DNA of 39,328 nucleotides from the NCBI GenBank assembly GCA_034698045.1, contig JAQGAU010000120.1, positions 1 to 39,328 of the forward strand, in the 5' to 3' direction. Numbering within the stretch: position 1 is the first letter of the stretch; each line of letters begins with the position of its first letter. A model generated the notes under the pieces. The model searched no databases. It was not told the DNA's origin and saw only the letters and a program-made list of their open reading frames with translations. This DNA comes from Paramacrobiotus richtersi (taxonomy: Eukaryota > Tardigrada > Eutardigrada > Parachela > Macrobiotidae). A program made the translations under genes and the position numbers. This document shows positions 28,830-39,312 of the stretch, one piece after another.

Positions 28830-31040
28830 CATGCGTCCACATGATTCTAAACTGCGTACCGACCGCCGATGAACGTGATACCGCTTGTGACATGAAGGCG
28901 CGAGTAATTTAACTAAGGCCAGGTGAATGCGAAATCCGTATTTTTTATGATGGCAGCGGTAATATCCTTCGCTGGACTCCGGTGCGCGAATGCGATAGTC
29001 AACGGTCGCCTAACGGAACCGCATCAGTTCCCATTCCTAATTGGCCTCCTGGAAAAACGTGATCCGTAAAACCTGCGCCCGATTTGCTCCAGTTACATTG
29101 TAAGGGCTAGAGTACAATACTTCTGTACCAAGGCTAGTCCGTGATTAACAGGATTATATCGGTCAATTAAGCTACAATATAGTATGTCTGTCGATTTTGT
29201 TATTGTTGCCATAAGTTAGCGGCGTGTATGGGATTCTGATCAACAACCGCTTCGTCGACGTTCATCGTAAGCGTCGTCCTCCCCTTATTTTGGTCGTAAG
29301 TAGTATGCCATCTCAGGTCAACTGCCAATTCCAACAGGATATATTACTGCATAATTATATAAAGCATTCTGTGTATTCTTGCTAATTAAGTAGATATCGC
29401 TCTCATTTACCATGAAACCGATGGGCTCTTCTGTTTCGTCACCGACTGCGTATATCCATGGGTTGCGCGCATCGAAAAAAACAAGCCGGGAGGGTGACCC
29501 ACGCGTATCTTAAAAGAATAGAACGTCCTGTTGAGGACGTGCAATTGTTTAAACTGTTGAACCTGCAACTGTTGAGGTGTACTTCATTCCACAGGCCTTT
29601 GTGTGAGCCCAGTCAACAGGCCCTTTCACCAGACATTCAGCAAGTTCCATTTGCTGGTAATTAAGTACCAGCTGTAAAAGAAGATTGGTGGATCCATACA
29701 TCGAACGCAGTAGACCGGACGAGAAAGTCCTCGAAAGAAAACGTTGATCAATGATGATATGATGGTCACCAGTTGGTCAAGGGGTCCGGAAACTGATGCA
29801 TTTGCCTGTCGATAAAAAGCATCTCCCGATTGCGCGTCCGCCTAAGCCATGTCATCAATAAAATATTGCATTATGTTGTGTTTGTCATTGTGGTAGTGCC
29901 AATGCTTTAATTTAAGTAGTGCTAATGCTTTAATTTTACCGTTTCGAATGTAATAAACATGCACTAAAATATCTGTGAGCTACACGTGTCGTCTCGGCAT
30001 TGCCTACATCTCCGTTCCTAAGCTAGCTACCGGTGGATCACATAGTTACTTCAGGTTTATTCATGTTTCGCCGGCATCACATAGTTCATCTATGCATTAT
30101 GTTATGCAGTAGTTCAGTAGTTATGTGTCTGAGTGCATTACGACCCCATAACCATTACAAAAACAAAATCTCAAAGCTTGCCAATAATTGACTTTTGCAG
30201 GTACACACTTATCGTGACGTTCCATCGTACCATAACTTATGTTTTCATCTAAGAACATCAGTCATCCATAACATGCTTCACGTCTAATATGTCAAACCTT
30301 TGTAACGTGTCAAATGTTATTCTGTTATCGTTCGATCGCTGCATCGATACATAATTTCTGAAATGGTTTCCATTTCTCAAATGTCCATTGCACGAGTGAT
30401 CTAGTAATGTCATATCACGTCTAGCACAATTTTCATTTACTTACTCATCAATGTAGTATTAGCACAATGCTGTAAAAGCTGAGCGAAATTGCGTTACTCC
30501 ATTTTCAACAGTTATCTAAACAGTTAACCACTAAGGCCGCTATGTGCGATGCAAGCTTGAATAAGCGAGTTTACATTATGAGTACGCGCATTCAAGAAAC
30601 CGTACAATTATAATGCTATTTATTACTGATGCATACTACGCGTTCTCGGTAACACACAATCTGCGTTTATTAATTGCAGAGACTGTAGCCACGGTTAACC
30701 GCTAATCACAAGAGGTCACTAGAAACTTCAGCCACCTTAATCCGAGTGTCTGAAAGAGTAACGGTCGCTATAACGAACTTTCAGTATTATGGAGACCTGT
30801 ATTGGAGACCTAATATTGCAGACATAGAGACCTAACAAAAATATGCTGTCTACTTATCACAACGAGATTGCGGAGCAGACAATGGTTTAGTTCAATGGAG
30901 AATTATTATATTTAAAAAATACGAGCGATGTATCTGAAAACAGCACATCTCATATATATGCATTCCCTAGAACAAACCTAGCACATCCAATCCCACATTG
31001 AGTTTGCCGAGTCTATAATGTGCAGCCTTAGCAAATTTGC
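28830..31040. other. Stretch without a convincing gene
   Basis: I see only short frames here. One plus-strand frame at 29458-29664 contains EDVQLFKLLNLQLL, which echoes NVQLFKLLRRFLQ near 28675-28715, so a small diverged repeat may link these sites. From about 29,880 to 31,000 the sequence becomes AT-rich, with many stops on both strands. Confidence 0.4.
29894..29939 (+). repeat. 23-bp direct repeat, two copies
   Basis: TAGTGCCAATGCTTTAATTT and TAGTGCTAATGCTTTAATTT stand side by side with a 23-bp period. Confidence 0.7.
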
Positions 31041-31042
31041 AG

Positions 31043-31300
31043 TTACTCGTTTATGACGCCAGTTTCTTCACTCTGTTGTGCTGGATTCAGGGTGGAATAG
31101 GTCTCCTCGGTTATATAAGTAATATGTGCTTCACAGGTTTTGCCTTCTGTTGTATCGACAGGCAAATGTTGTACGTGGTGCGTTGTCTTGTCTCCGAGGA
31201 CTGAAGTGAACGGGTCAGTCGAAAAGGAATCCGATGGATTCGTGGTAGTAGGAGGTCGGTTTCCTCGAAAGTAAACATTTTGTAAACATGCTGGGCGCAT
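31043..31300 (-). CDS. Possible terminal exon encoding a polar tail
   Basis: An 85-codon minus-strand frame is rich in Thr, Ser, Pro and Glu (TTTNPSDSFSTDPFTSVLGD, then AHITYITEETYSTLNPAQQS) and ends with a stop at 31043. The composition is that of a cytoplasmic or disordered C-terminal tail, with a tyrosine in an acidic setting. A weak acceptor-like TTTACTTTCGAG precedes the Pro/Thr-rich part. No upstream exon was identified with confidence; a frame at 31632-31417 on the same strand (KITIHNQVFILVVPLRELYS) might be one. No family was recognised. Confidence 0.28.
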   Translation of the reverse strand: MRPACLQNVYFRGNRPPTTTNPSDSFSTDPFTSVLGDKTTHHVQHLPVDTTEGKTCEAHITYITEETYSTLNPAQQSEETGVINE

Positions 31301-31959
31301 CTAGGGTTGTTTGGTCAGGGTGACCATATCGTTGAATGAAAATGATGCTTGTCGTTCATAACGACTAATATCATTTGAGTCGTCGTCAGTAACTTTTCTT
31401 CTTAGTTTTTCAATGGTTATAAAAGTGTCGAGATACCCTTCAACTGGGAATATAATTCTCTTAATGGTACAACTAGGATGAATACTTGGTTATGTATGGT
31501 TATTTTCATATATAAAAAATCAGCGTTACGTTTCGAATCTCTTAATCTAAAATGTGAGTTTTCCAGCTGGATTAGCTGGGCTGTCTGTCCGCGCATTTCT
31601 TGAAATTTACACGGTTTGCTGCTTCGCTTCAAGCGCTCCAGATGAACGTGGCTTGATTTCTAGTGGCGTATCCCTCTTTCATTTTATTATGTTTCATTTT
31701 ATAACGAAACAGTGGTACGCAGCATCATGTTTGTTGCATCGGTTAGACCGACTCCTTGGCACTGACGGTTAAGCGGCTCGATGCGACCATAAAGCTGCAA
31801 GCTTTCCACGTCGTTTTAAAAAAATTAGCCTTTTAATGGAAACAGATTTCCGCTTGTTTTAAGTTTGAAGTGAAACTGACATCTATAATCATGTAAAGTG
31901 GCTATGCCTATACAATCAGTTTTCGCGCGCCGCCAGCGAGTGAATTCTTAACGAGCTTA

Positions 31960-32240
31960 AGGATGTACTTTTCAAGATGAGTGCTCGGGCGCTTTCAAAG
32001 CCACCACGGTGTCATTCGTTTTGCTGGGGTCATCGTCCATATGCGAGTGAACTGCTTGCAGACGGTACGTCAGATGTAGTGATGGCATCTGCCGAGAACC
32101 TGATGCCCAAAAAGACCACATGATCTCCCCAGGCATCTCTCATTTCGCCGCATTCTCGGCGGTCTTCACCTTAAAATGGGCTACGAACCAGCGGATGGCG
32201 TTTGCTTTCTCTACAGCGGTCCACGCCTTCCACGTTCCAC
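31960..32240 (-). other. GC-richer coding-like fragment, unidentified
   Basis: On the minus strand, different frames read EKANAIRWFVAHFKVKTAEN and AWGDHVVFLGIRFSADAITT followed by a Ser-rich part. The signal is protein-like but moves between frames, so it looks like a broken exon or transposon piece. No family was recognised. Confidence 0.22.
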
Positions 32241-33029
32241 TAGGGCGTCGGAGGGACAAATAATTGTTGACAATCTTAGCGTCAGACATTCTTTGCTATT
32301 AATTTCAGAACTTCGAATAAAAACTGAGATTCACAAAAACTTAACCAAACCAACCATGCAAATGCACAGCCACAACGGCTGCCAGATTGCAAATTCGTCA
32401 CAATGCCATAAGCGGCGCATGTTGGTGTTTTCCTGTATCGGACATGCTTTTTGTACATAATTTGTTAAATGGGTCGTAATCCGAGTTAGGCTGGATCTGG
32501 ATGATCGGTTATCGAGCTGGACGGCGTGTTATTTAACTCACGCTAATCGTCGAGAACGATGAAAGCTTCGGATGTGGGCTTGCGTTCCTGGTGCAGTGCA
32601 GCTTCACAGGCTATGATTAAGACAAGCAGTCTGTGTCACAAAACATATTACAATTTCCACAGAATACAACAATATAGCTATGCAGACCGTTAAACTGTGG
32701 CTTTCCAGGTGGAGAAAGGCACTTTTTAAACTCTTCAATTTTCGGTCCTCACTAACACGTGGCAAGCAAAATACAAAGCCTATGCCTCGTGGACGGCGCC
32801 CTCGTGTACATTGGCCACAGATGCCATCTGGCGCTGGATTAGATGTCTCGCTTTAAAGTCACCATTTACTTTTTTGATGCATTTGGATCAGCTTTCCGAA
32901 ACGGTTGTGCATTGTACTGAATCAATTGTTTCATTCCATGTACCAGCAGTTTACCACCAACGGAATTTAACATGCGAATAATTTCAAATAAAAATGAACT
33001 TGTGGTCATAGCCTCTTCATTAAACCAAA

Positions 33030-33472
33030 TTTAGAACATATTAAATCGAATCGATTCGTTCAAACTCGATTCAACAACTGAAACCGTGCATGGTCCAGAG
33101 CATCTAAAACGTTTACTTTGTCGTGTTAGTGCCTCGTCGGCAAACGCAAACGTGCGACGCTGATACGGAACGGCTAAAGCATCCATCATAATCCGCATTT
33201 TCGCATCCCGTTTGTAAGTAATTTTCTCTAACGCAACGTTTTTTTAACTAATACCGGTGTAATCGTTGAAGGCAACAGCTCTTTCGTCCAGGGCCACAAA
33301 TAGTCCGGCCCGGCAGATTTAGACGTTTACCTGTAGTACCAGGTCCGAATGTAGTAAACTGCAACGCGCGTTTGGTACGACAACGGGAGCAGTGATTTAC
33401 GTTGCAGGCAGCCACAGGATTTCTTCCGATAATGCTTATCTCTATTACCTTATACGAGACAATCGTCGGCAT
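33030..33472 (-). pseudogene. Ty3/gypsy integrase fossil
   Basis: The far part (33222-33032) reads KMRIMMDALAVPYQRRTFAF then DEALTRQSKRFRCSGPCTVS, the C-terminal 'vGD-V---d-a-----KF---w-GPy-V' module. The near part (33472-33248) has a CNVNHCSRCRTKRAL-like Cys pair as in the N-terminal zinc module. The catalytic core is not readable between them, so the copy is shortened and broken. It is transcribed away from the plus-strand integrase at 34.0 kb. Confidence 0.5.
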
Positions 33473-33989
33473 CCAAAGTGACTGCTAATTTTTTTTAACA
33501 TTAACTGGCACCTTAGCTAGCGAAATAGTGACGCGTCGAATGTTCCGTCGAATAGCCCTCTAGTAGCCCTGGCGCTACCCTTAGAAATCGCAACCACTGG
33601 TTTTACTTCCACGAAGAATGCCAGAAAGCACGGGGTAGTTGAGTCAAAGGCAATGAGACGCGAAAAAGGCTTTCCAAAACTTGGTGGACGTGCCGAGTAA
33701 TAAAGATACCCTTAGCGAACCTGCCCGCTGCCAAACCTGCCTATGTCTGCAGCCCGACGTGGTCTTCAGACGTTGTAGATACATGGTTACCTGTAACCCG
33801 CGGTGGTTAAAGTAAGCACGTAACCCTATTGTCGACACTTAATGGATGGTGCGATTGCAGTTTATCTGTTCTAGAGCCACGCCCGAAAGAACGATGTCTA
33901 TCTAAACTACGCGCGGATGTGCGCAATACGCCAAGCGCAGCTCGAGATAGACCAGAACTTTTGACTCCGGAATAGATTGGACGCTGGGA

Positions 33990-34895
33990 CAACCAGGACT
34001 AGTACTACCTGCCTTCGATTCTCCATTCCGGCAAGAAATACTTCGCGAGTTGCATCCCTTGCAACACCAAGAAACGACCATCCGGAATGCCCTCCGGATA
34101 TCTTCAACCTTTTTCCACGCAAAGACCTTCTCACACCCTTTGAATTGACTTCCAAGGTCCGTTTTCCACGTCGACGAAAGTCAATCAATATCTGCTGGTT
34201 CCCATTGACCGCCTTACCAAATGGATTGAAACGCGACCGGTAAAACACGTCGATGGGGAAACCGCCACTCGGTTCGTCCTGGAGGCGGCAATTCTTCGAC
34301 ACTGAGTCTCGCACTTCAGTGTGTGCGATCGAGAAACACGTTTTTGAAACTAAGAAAAAAAGAAAGAAACCTGTTTCCACCAAAAGCACCCCTTTCCACC
34401 CTCAGTCAAATTTTAATTGCCTGACAGCGCGGGCCAACCGAACTATCGCTCACAGTCTTCTTCTTCACAGAAACTGAGATCATTTTGTCCCATAACGACG
34501 TTCCACATTAACGCGACAATCAACTCAACAACACGGTTTTCTCCGTTAACTTCTATTTTGAGGTTCACCAAAGACTCCATTCGAAGTCCCTTTACAAGGA
34601 CCGGAAGTTATTAATGTGACACCAGACCGATACTACACCGAAGTAAAGCAATTCCTAACAGACGCTCAAGAAATCCGAGCTTATTCACAGTTCACTGTGA
34701 ATTTTCCACCATACAATGAAAAGGACGCGCAAAATCTTCACCTAAGAGGAGATCTTGTATTTCGATGGAACGTTCCGAAGCCAGTCGACTGAAATGGCTG
34801 AATTATTTGCTCGACCGAACGTCTACCAACAAAGCTTCTACATAACTGGCACGGTCCTTACCGTGTCCTGGACCGATTATCCGCAGTAAATTACC
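33990..34895 (+). pseudogene. Ty3/gypsy integrase fossil (core to C-terminal module)
   Basis: In order along the plus strand: the zinc-module end (SCIPCNTKK), LVPIDRLTKWIETRPV and ETATRFVLEAAILRH from the DDE core, NRTIAHSLLLH, INATINSTTRFSP ('-N-t---sTg-sPf-l--G'), and KLLHNWHGPYRVLDRLSAVN, the C-terminal GPY/F module. Integrase inserts the cDNA into the genome. Coverage is long, so the family call is firm. It has several breaks. It ends abruptly at about 34895, where an RNase H core begins. Confidence 0.8.
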
Positions 34896-35260
34896 GGAGA
34901 CGGTATGGGTGCCGTTCTACATCAAACGGAACCAGATGGGTCCAAAAAAATCGTTGCTTGTACAAGCCAAAAGTTCTCTAAAAGCGACAAAAATTATTCT
35001 GCCACCGAACAGGAATTCTTAGCTGTCGTTTGGTCGTTGGATAAATTTCGCCCTTATATAGCGACCCTAATAAACCTTTTGACGTACTTACAGATCATAA
35101 CGCACTACGAGGATTGATCAATGCCAAAAATGTATCTGGACGCCATGCCAGATGGGTATTTCGATTACGTCGATACAGTCTCAATGTAGCTTACAGACCT
35201 GGAAAACAAATCGTCGTTGCTGGTTTCCTATCAAATATCCATTCGACACCAGAAACGTCG
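34896..35260 (+). pseudogene. Ty3/gypsy RNase H fossil
   Basis: The frame reads DGMGAVLHQTEPDGSKKIVA, YSATEQEFLAVVWSLDKFRP, then on the same strand LINAKNVSGRHARWVFRLRR and LNVAYRPGKQIVVAGFLS, the complete order of a gypsy RNase H. It starts precisely where the preceding integrase C-terminus stops, the reverse of the normal RNase H then integrase order, so two element copies meet here. It is broken but less worn than most pieces in the window. Confidence 0.85.
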
Positions 35261-35384
35261 CTTCCGGCGATCTTTTTTTTACTCCATTGTTTGCTATGAC
35301 ATGAGCGGATTTACGCAAGCAACAACGGACAGACAGGTTTTGCAATACCATCATCAATATCCTTGAAGGTCCTGCGCACACGGT

Positions 35385-35610
35385 ACAATACCGGTACCGG
35401 TGTGTGCGGCATACAACGATCGAAGGAGTACTTTATCGCATAGTACATTGAAACGATAAAATGAAATTTTTGTTAGTAATTCCAACCAATATTCAAAAAG
35501 AGATTTTGCAAAACGCCAATACGGTAGTGCGGAACAAAGTGTCAGAGTTGGAAAAAAGAAATCAATCAGAACGATACAGTATAAGGACCTTTTCGGCCAG
35601 TTGGCCGCAA
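35385..35610 (+). pseudogene. Ty3/gypsy integrase N-terminal zinc-module fossil
   Basis: EGVLYRI, then KMKFLLVIPTNIQKEILQNA correspond to 'dgvLyr-------lviP--lr--il---H' at the start of integrase. They lie at the expected distance after the RNase H at 34896-35260. The homology is lost at an A/G-rich run (AATAAGGGGGGAAT near 35609-35624), where the inverted-repeat structure begins. Confidence 0.5.
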
Positions 35611-35643
35611 TAAGGGGGGAATAAAACGATAGTAGCGCGTGGG

Positions 35644-35951
35644 AGTTGGAAGTTTGGATAAGACTAAATACGCTCTGTGTGTATGAAGAGGAAAGCGGTT
35701 CAAACTCTCGACATGTCCCCGCCCCCAATTCATCTGATTATTTTAGCGAGAATTTATTCAACTGTCATTAATGCATTTTGATTTTCGGCTGAACATTTCT
35801 TTCGTTTTGATTTTGAAAGTTTAAAATGCATAAATCGTAGTAAAACACACATAAACAGTCGGACGAATAGGGGGCGGGGCATGTCTATAGTATGGACCGC
35901 TTTGCTCCTTATATGCGCAGAGCGTATTTCGTCTTATCCACATTTCCAACT
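35644..35951. mobile_element. Inverted-repeat structure, ~88-bp arms, ~130-bp centre
   Basis: The left arm 35644-35731 (AGTTGGAAGTTTGGATAAGA ... GCGGTTC ... CATGTCCCCGCCCCCAATTC) pairs with the right arm 35864-35951 read in reverse, with landmarks GATAAGAC, AAATACGCTCTG, AAGCGG and CATG-CCCCGCCCCC. No ORF lies inside. It follows an integrase remnant, so it may be a non-autonomous foldback insertion or part of an LTR. A TATAAA-like box (about 36015), AATAAA (about 36204) and TGGCGCC (36243) lie to the right, which keeps an LTR reading alive. Confidence 0.65.
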
Positions 35952-36424
35952 AACTTCCACTTTGCTTATCCAAACGTGCAGCGCCTTCGCTCTACTGTCT
36001 CCGAACCAGTGCTGTTATAAACTTTCTCTCTCATGTATACGAGAGCGCACATGAAACTCTGGACGAAACTCTTTGTGTTGCGTCGCTTGAAAGACGATCC
36101 GGGATCCGGGACGCATGGGGAGCCCAGAGTAGAGCACGTTTCTCGGATCATTATGGCCATTATAGACCAGTTTGCACAAACCGATCTTGCTGGCGTTACA
36201 CACAATAAAAATTGAAATGTGAGCTTGATAATGGGCGAGAACTGGCGCCTGTGAAATAAACCGTTAATTTCTTGAAATGCCCGAATTGGGTGGGTGTCCA
36301 TGTAAATCTTGTATATAACAGGATGCCTGTGGTCTGCAGTTCCACCAAAAAAAAGCTCAGCATCCACCTGTGAGTCTGTGTATGGTGGAAGCGATCCTTA
36401 TATACATATACCGGGGAGTTCTGC

Positions 36425-36833
36425 ATGGTTAGACGATCCCGTTCTCCCTGCGTACTACGTAACAAGTCTGATGGAGCATATTTCCAGATTTTTCGCAAGT
36501 ATAGTCGTCATCGCATGAAGAACAATACTGTCCTGGTATGGTGGTGATTTCTCGTTTACCTAAGCACTAAACTCCGGCAACCCAAGATAGGTACGAAACA
36601 TCAGACCAACGAGCGAACAGGAGCGGAGGATGCGACGTCCAAGGAGCGGGAGAAGCACAATGACAGGCGCCGAGGTTTGTACATTGACAACTTAATGCTT
36701 CGTTCGTTATGAAACGTATTAACGCACTCTTATTTGTGTTCTTGTAGAGGTACATGTGAAAAAGGAAACTGCAAAGTGGGAGAAGAAAAAGTCCGGAGAA
36801 CGCGGAGGGATCACCATGAATACATCAGCTTGA
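36425..36833 (+). CDS. Possible three-exon small basic protein (unidentified host gene)
   Basis: Exon 1, 36425-36535, starts ATG (VRRSRSPCVLRNKSDGAYFQ, then FRKYSRHRMKNN) and ends at a GTATGG donor. Exon 2, 36587-36674, gives TKHQTNERTGAEDATSKERE then KHNDRRR, ending in a GTTTGT donor. Exon 3, 36748-36833, follows TTGTGTTCTTGTAG and gives VHVKKETAKWEKKKSGERGG and a TGA. Introns of 51 and 73 nt have GT..AG ends, the reading phase is kept across both, and the second has a TATTAAC branch-like site. The product, about 96 aa, is strongly basic and hydrophilic, as for a nuclear or splicing-associated protein. A TATATA at about 36397 lies upstream. Exons 2 and 3 are the better supported. No family was recognised, and no AATAAA was found close downstream. 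Confidence 0.38.
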
Positions 36834-37237
36834 TGCTTGCCGAATTAGTTTATTGTATGCCCATTTCATCACTTCCTGATTTACTCATTTACGGTCGTCT
36901 GTTACCTTGCTCATTATTAGCTGTTTTTAATATACTGGTGTGCGGGAATGTGTGTGCTCGCATGACGCGGACAGTATCCATTTTAGGTCCGTTGTAACTT
37001 GTTCACCTGATCTGATTGGGCTATTACCCATCTCCGTGCACACTGGTAGCCAAAGAATACCAAGACTTTTAGGTTCAATTATGTACTGGTCACGGAATCT
37101 TGAGATGTCGGTGCGGCAGTTAAATTCTAAATAGTTAAGCAGTGCGACAACGTACTCGGTAGTAAGCTTGCAGCACCACAAGCTAGCAAAGGAGATCTGC
37201 ACTGTTACCTACCAAATAAGCAGAAAAGTCAATCCTT

Positions 37238-37264
37238 CTGTCCTGTTCTGACAGAACAGGACAG
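37238..37264. repeat. Perfect 12-bp stem hairpin
   Basis: CTGTCCTGTTCT, a 3-nt GAC, then AGAACAGGACAG pair without mismatch. The flanks show no gene between 36,840 and 37,700. Confidence 0.7.
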
Positions 37265-37708
37265 GTCTAGGTCCTCAGTCCCAGTTCAAGCCTAGTAACC
37301 GCCGGCTGCCCCCGAATGGTCATCCCAACTGAGACTCAGATGTTCAGAGATTTACTAAAGACTCATCCCTTAACCACTGGAATGCGAGTTACACTGCAAG
37401 ACATTCAAGTTCGGTAACGCCCCAGCGGCTCAGCGTGTCGTCTTATACTTTGCCAGTACTATAAACTGGGTGTCAATCTAGGTTGAATACTTCTCAGGCC
37501 CAACACGACTTGCCGAGTATTCTGTTAAGGCCACATTGACTGGTTCAGATAAAAATTTTTGAGCAGCTCCTTAAGATTGCCGAACTCTGCGTCTCAGTCT
37601 CGGCACATTCAGTTACAACAGGTTCACAAATTTTCAAAGAGACCTGCAAATTAAATCTCTACGAAGACCTTTATAAATTCCCGGTAATACCTTGCTAATC
37701 CTAAACAA

Positions 37709-38073
37709 ATGAACGTAGTTGTGCCACCGTTTAAAGACGTTTGTGGTCTTTTATTGCTTCCATCTTATTTGGGCACCCACAGATGCCTGCTTCTGGTGAA
37801 AATCAAGCCGTGTTACTGTGGATCGTATACATCGTTCACAACTGATTCACATATGTGGATCACTTGTGGAGAAACTTTTTCGTTCGGCCGTCGCAGCTTA
37901 CACATAGCGGGATATATTTCGCGTTTGCATTTACTTCATCCAGCTCTCCCTTGGCAAAATCAGAATCGTATCCTCGGTTATCTTGCTACGCGTTTTCAGC
38001 GATTCGTATAGCAGAAACGACTGGGAAACCCGCCGAAATACTACTATCAATATGCTGTGTATTTGCCATATGA
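37709..38073 (+). other. Two overlapping open frames, coding status unclear
   Basis: One frame (37709-38011) reads NVVVPPFKDVCGLLLLPSYL then a Cys/His-containing middle. The other (37855-38073) is Ser/Ala-rich with a hydrophobic end. Both avoid stops over the same bases, so at most one is real. No splice signal or domain was recognised. Confidence 0.18.
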
Positions 38074-38780
38074 GAACAGACCACTTCATTTCCGGCTATA
38101 GTGTGCACCGGTAAAATAGCTTAATGACTGTAACTATTACGCAATCGTTCTCGGAGGCACTTCTTTCACATCTTTCCCCAGAAGAAAAAGACCTAACAGA
38201 TGCAGACTGCAAAATGATGACAGTTTCCCCTAACTGTTTCGGGAACCCAGTGACCACACGTCCGAACTAAAATGTGTCGTCCTTGTCGGGGAATCCGAAG
38301 AAAGAATATTCGTAGTCAACAACTGCAGTAAAATCAGGTGTCCATTGCACATTGTCCATTGCACACAACCAGTTACATAGATGCCGAACTTTTTCCTCGT
38401 TGTTGTTTTTGTGATTTGAAATGAACACGAATCGAACATGTGCTGGAAAATTCTTCAGACTGGAGAACTAAAATTCATTCCTCTATCTGGGCCAGTCTGC
38501 ACTTGTTGTCACCCGGTACGAACTGGCTGTCTTGGAGCGACATCACTAAAGACAAAAGCCGAGCCGGAAGCCAAACATTTGTATAAAATGCTGGTCAGAT
38601 GTTCTCATACAGTTAACTACTTAGCTACACTCAGCTGTGCACCAACGCGTTCGCTCAACGCACCTGGCTCAGGACCTCGTGCAGAGTGGGGACAACACAA
38701 CATAACGCTCAGGTTGCTCAACATACCATCACACAACGCAACGCCCCGGTTCTACATCGCCCTTGGTTTTGCGTGGCAGC

Positions 38781-38914
38781 CACGAGGACATGTCCCGCAC
38801 AACATACTACCACCGGGAAAATCGCTTTGAAGAGGACGCTCCTTGTCGAGATCAAGACGCTGTATTATGCGGCACAGTTTTCCTCCCTGAATAACAACCA
38901 CGAATCCAAAACGG
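38781..38914 (+). repeat. Dispersed repeat half H1, copy B
   Basis: This is the same orientation as 26413-26556. Here H1 is followed within about 50 bp by H2 in inverted orientation, whereas at copy A the halves are about 900 bp apart and parallel. Confidence 0.8.
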
Positions 38915-38965
38915 CTGCAGTCTGGTCATGGTCTAACGCTCACGTTACATATGATCCAGCTCTAA

Positions 38966-39207
38966 CCACGCCTGGAATGCAGGGAACCTCTGGGTTGATC
39001 CTCGTAGCGCCCGACTGTATTTTATTTAGAAAATCTTGGAGCGAATGTCGAATGCCATGAACAGAAACGGTCACATGACAATGCGTTACGGGAATCCAGA
39101 TACGGACGAAATTGTTGACAAGGGACAAAGCTGAGTGGCAGCTAAACACGAAAAGCACAGCACAGATGTCAGTATCCCACAGTATAGAAAAATGCTAAGT
39201 TTCTGCG
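38966..39207 (-). repeat. Dispersed repeat half H2, copy B (inverted)
   Basis: Read on the minus strand it gives CGCAGAAACTTAGCATTTTT, CTATACTGTGGGATACTGAC, ATCTGTGCTGTGCTTTTCGT and ACAGTCGGGCGC, the order of 27462-27718. A short echo of the end motif (GCAGAAACTTAG) recurs just beyond 39210, as if the end had been partly duplicated. Confidence 0.8.
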
Positions 39208-39247
39208 GTCGCGAAGTTTCTACGACTAAGTTTCTGCTTATTGTTAG

Positions 39248-39312
39248 ACGGGAACGTAATCCCGTCGGGAACGAACGAATATCGTAGGATGCAGGCTGCT
39301 AGTCAGCCTGCA
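39248..39312. repeat. Two adjacent perfect hairpins at the right edge
   Basis: GACGGGA..TCCCGTC (39248-39254 with 39261-39267), and TGCAGGCTG, loop CTAGT, CAGCCTGCA (39290-39312). They follow the H2 copy and may mark its outer end. The window closes before more can be said. Confidence 0.5.

Noticed and set aside
35624-36242. A definite LTR call
   Set aside because: No TG..CA termini, target duplication or second copy in the window could be shown; kept only as a possibility.
38438-39060. Two long overlapping plus-strand frames at the right end
   Set aside because: Much of their length lies in the H1/H2 repeats, both frames are open over the same bases, and the homologous copy at 26.4 kb is open on the other strand instead. 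Coding is not supported.
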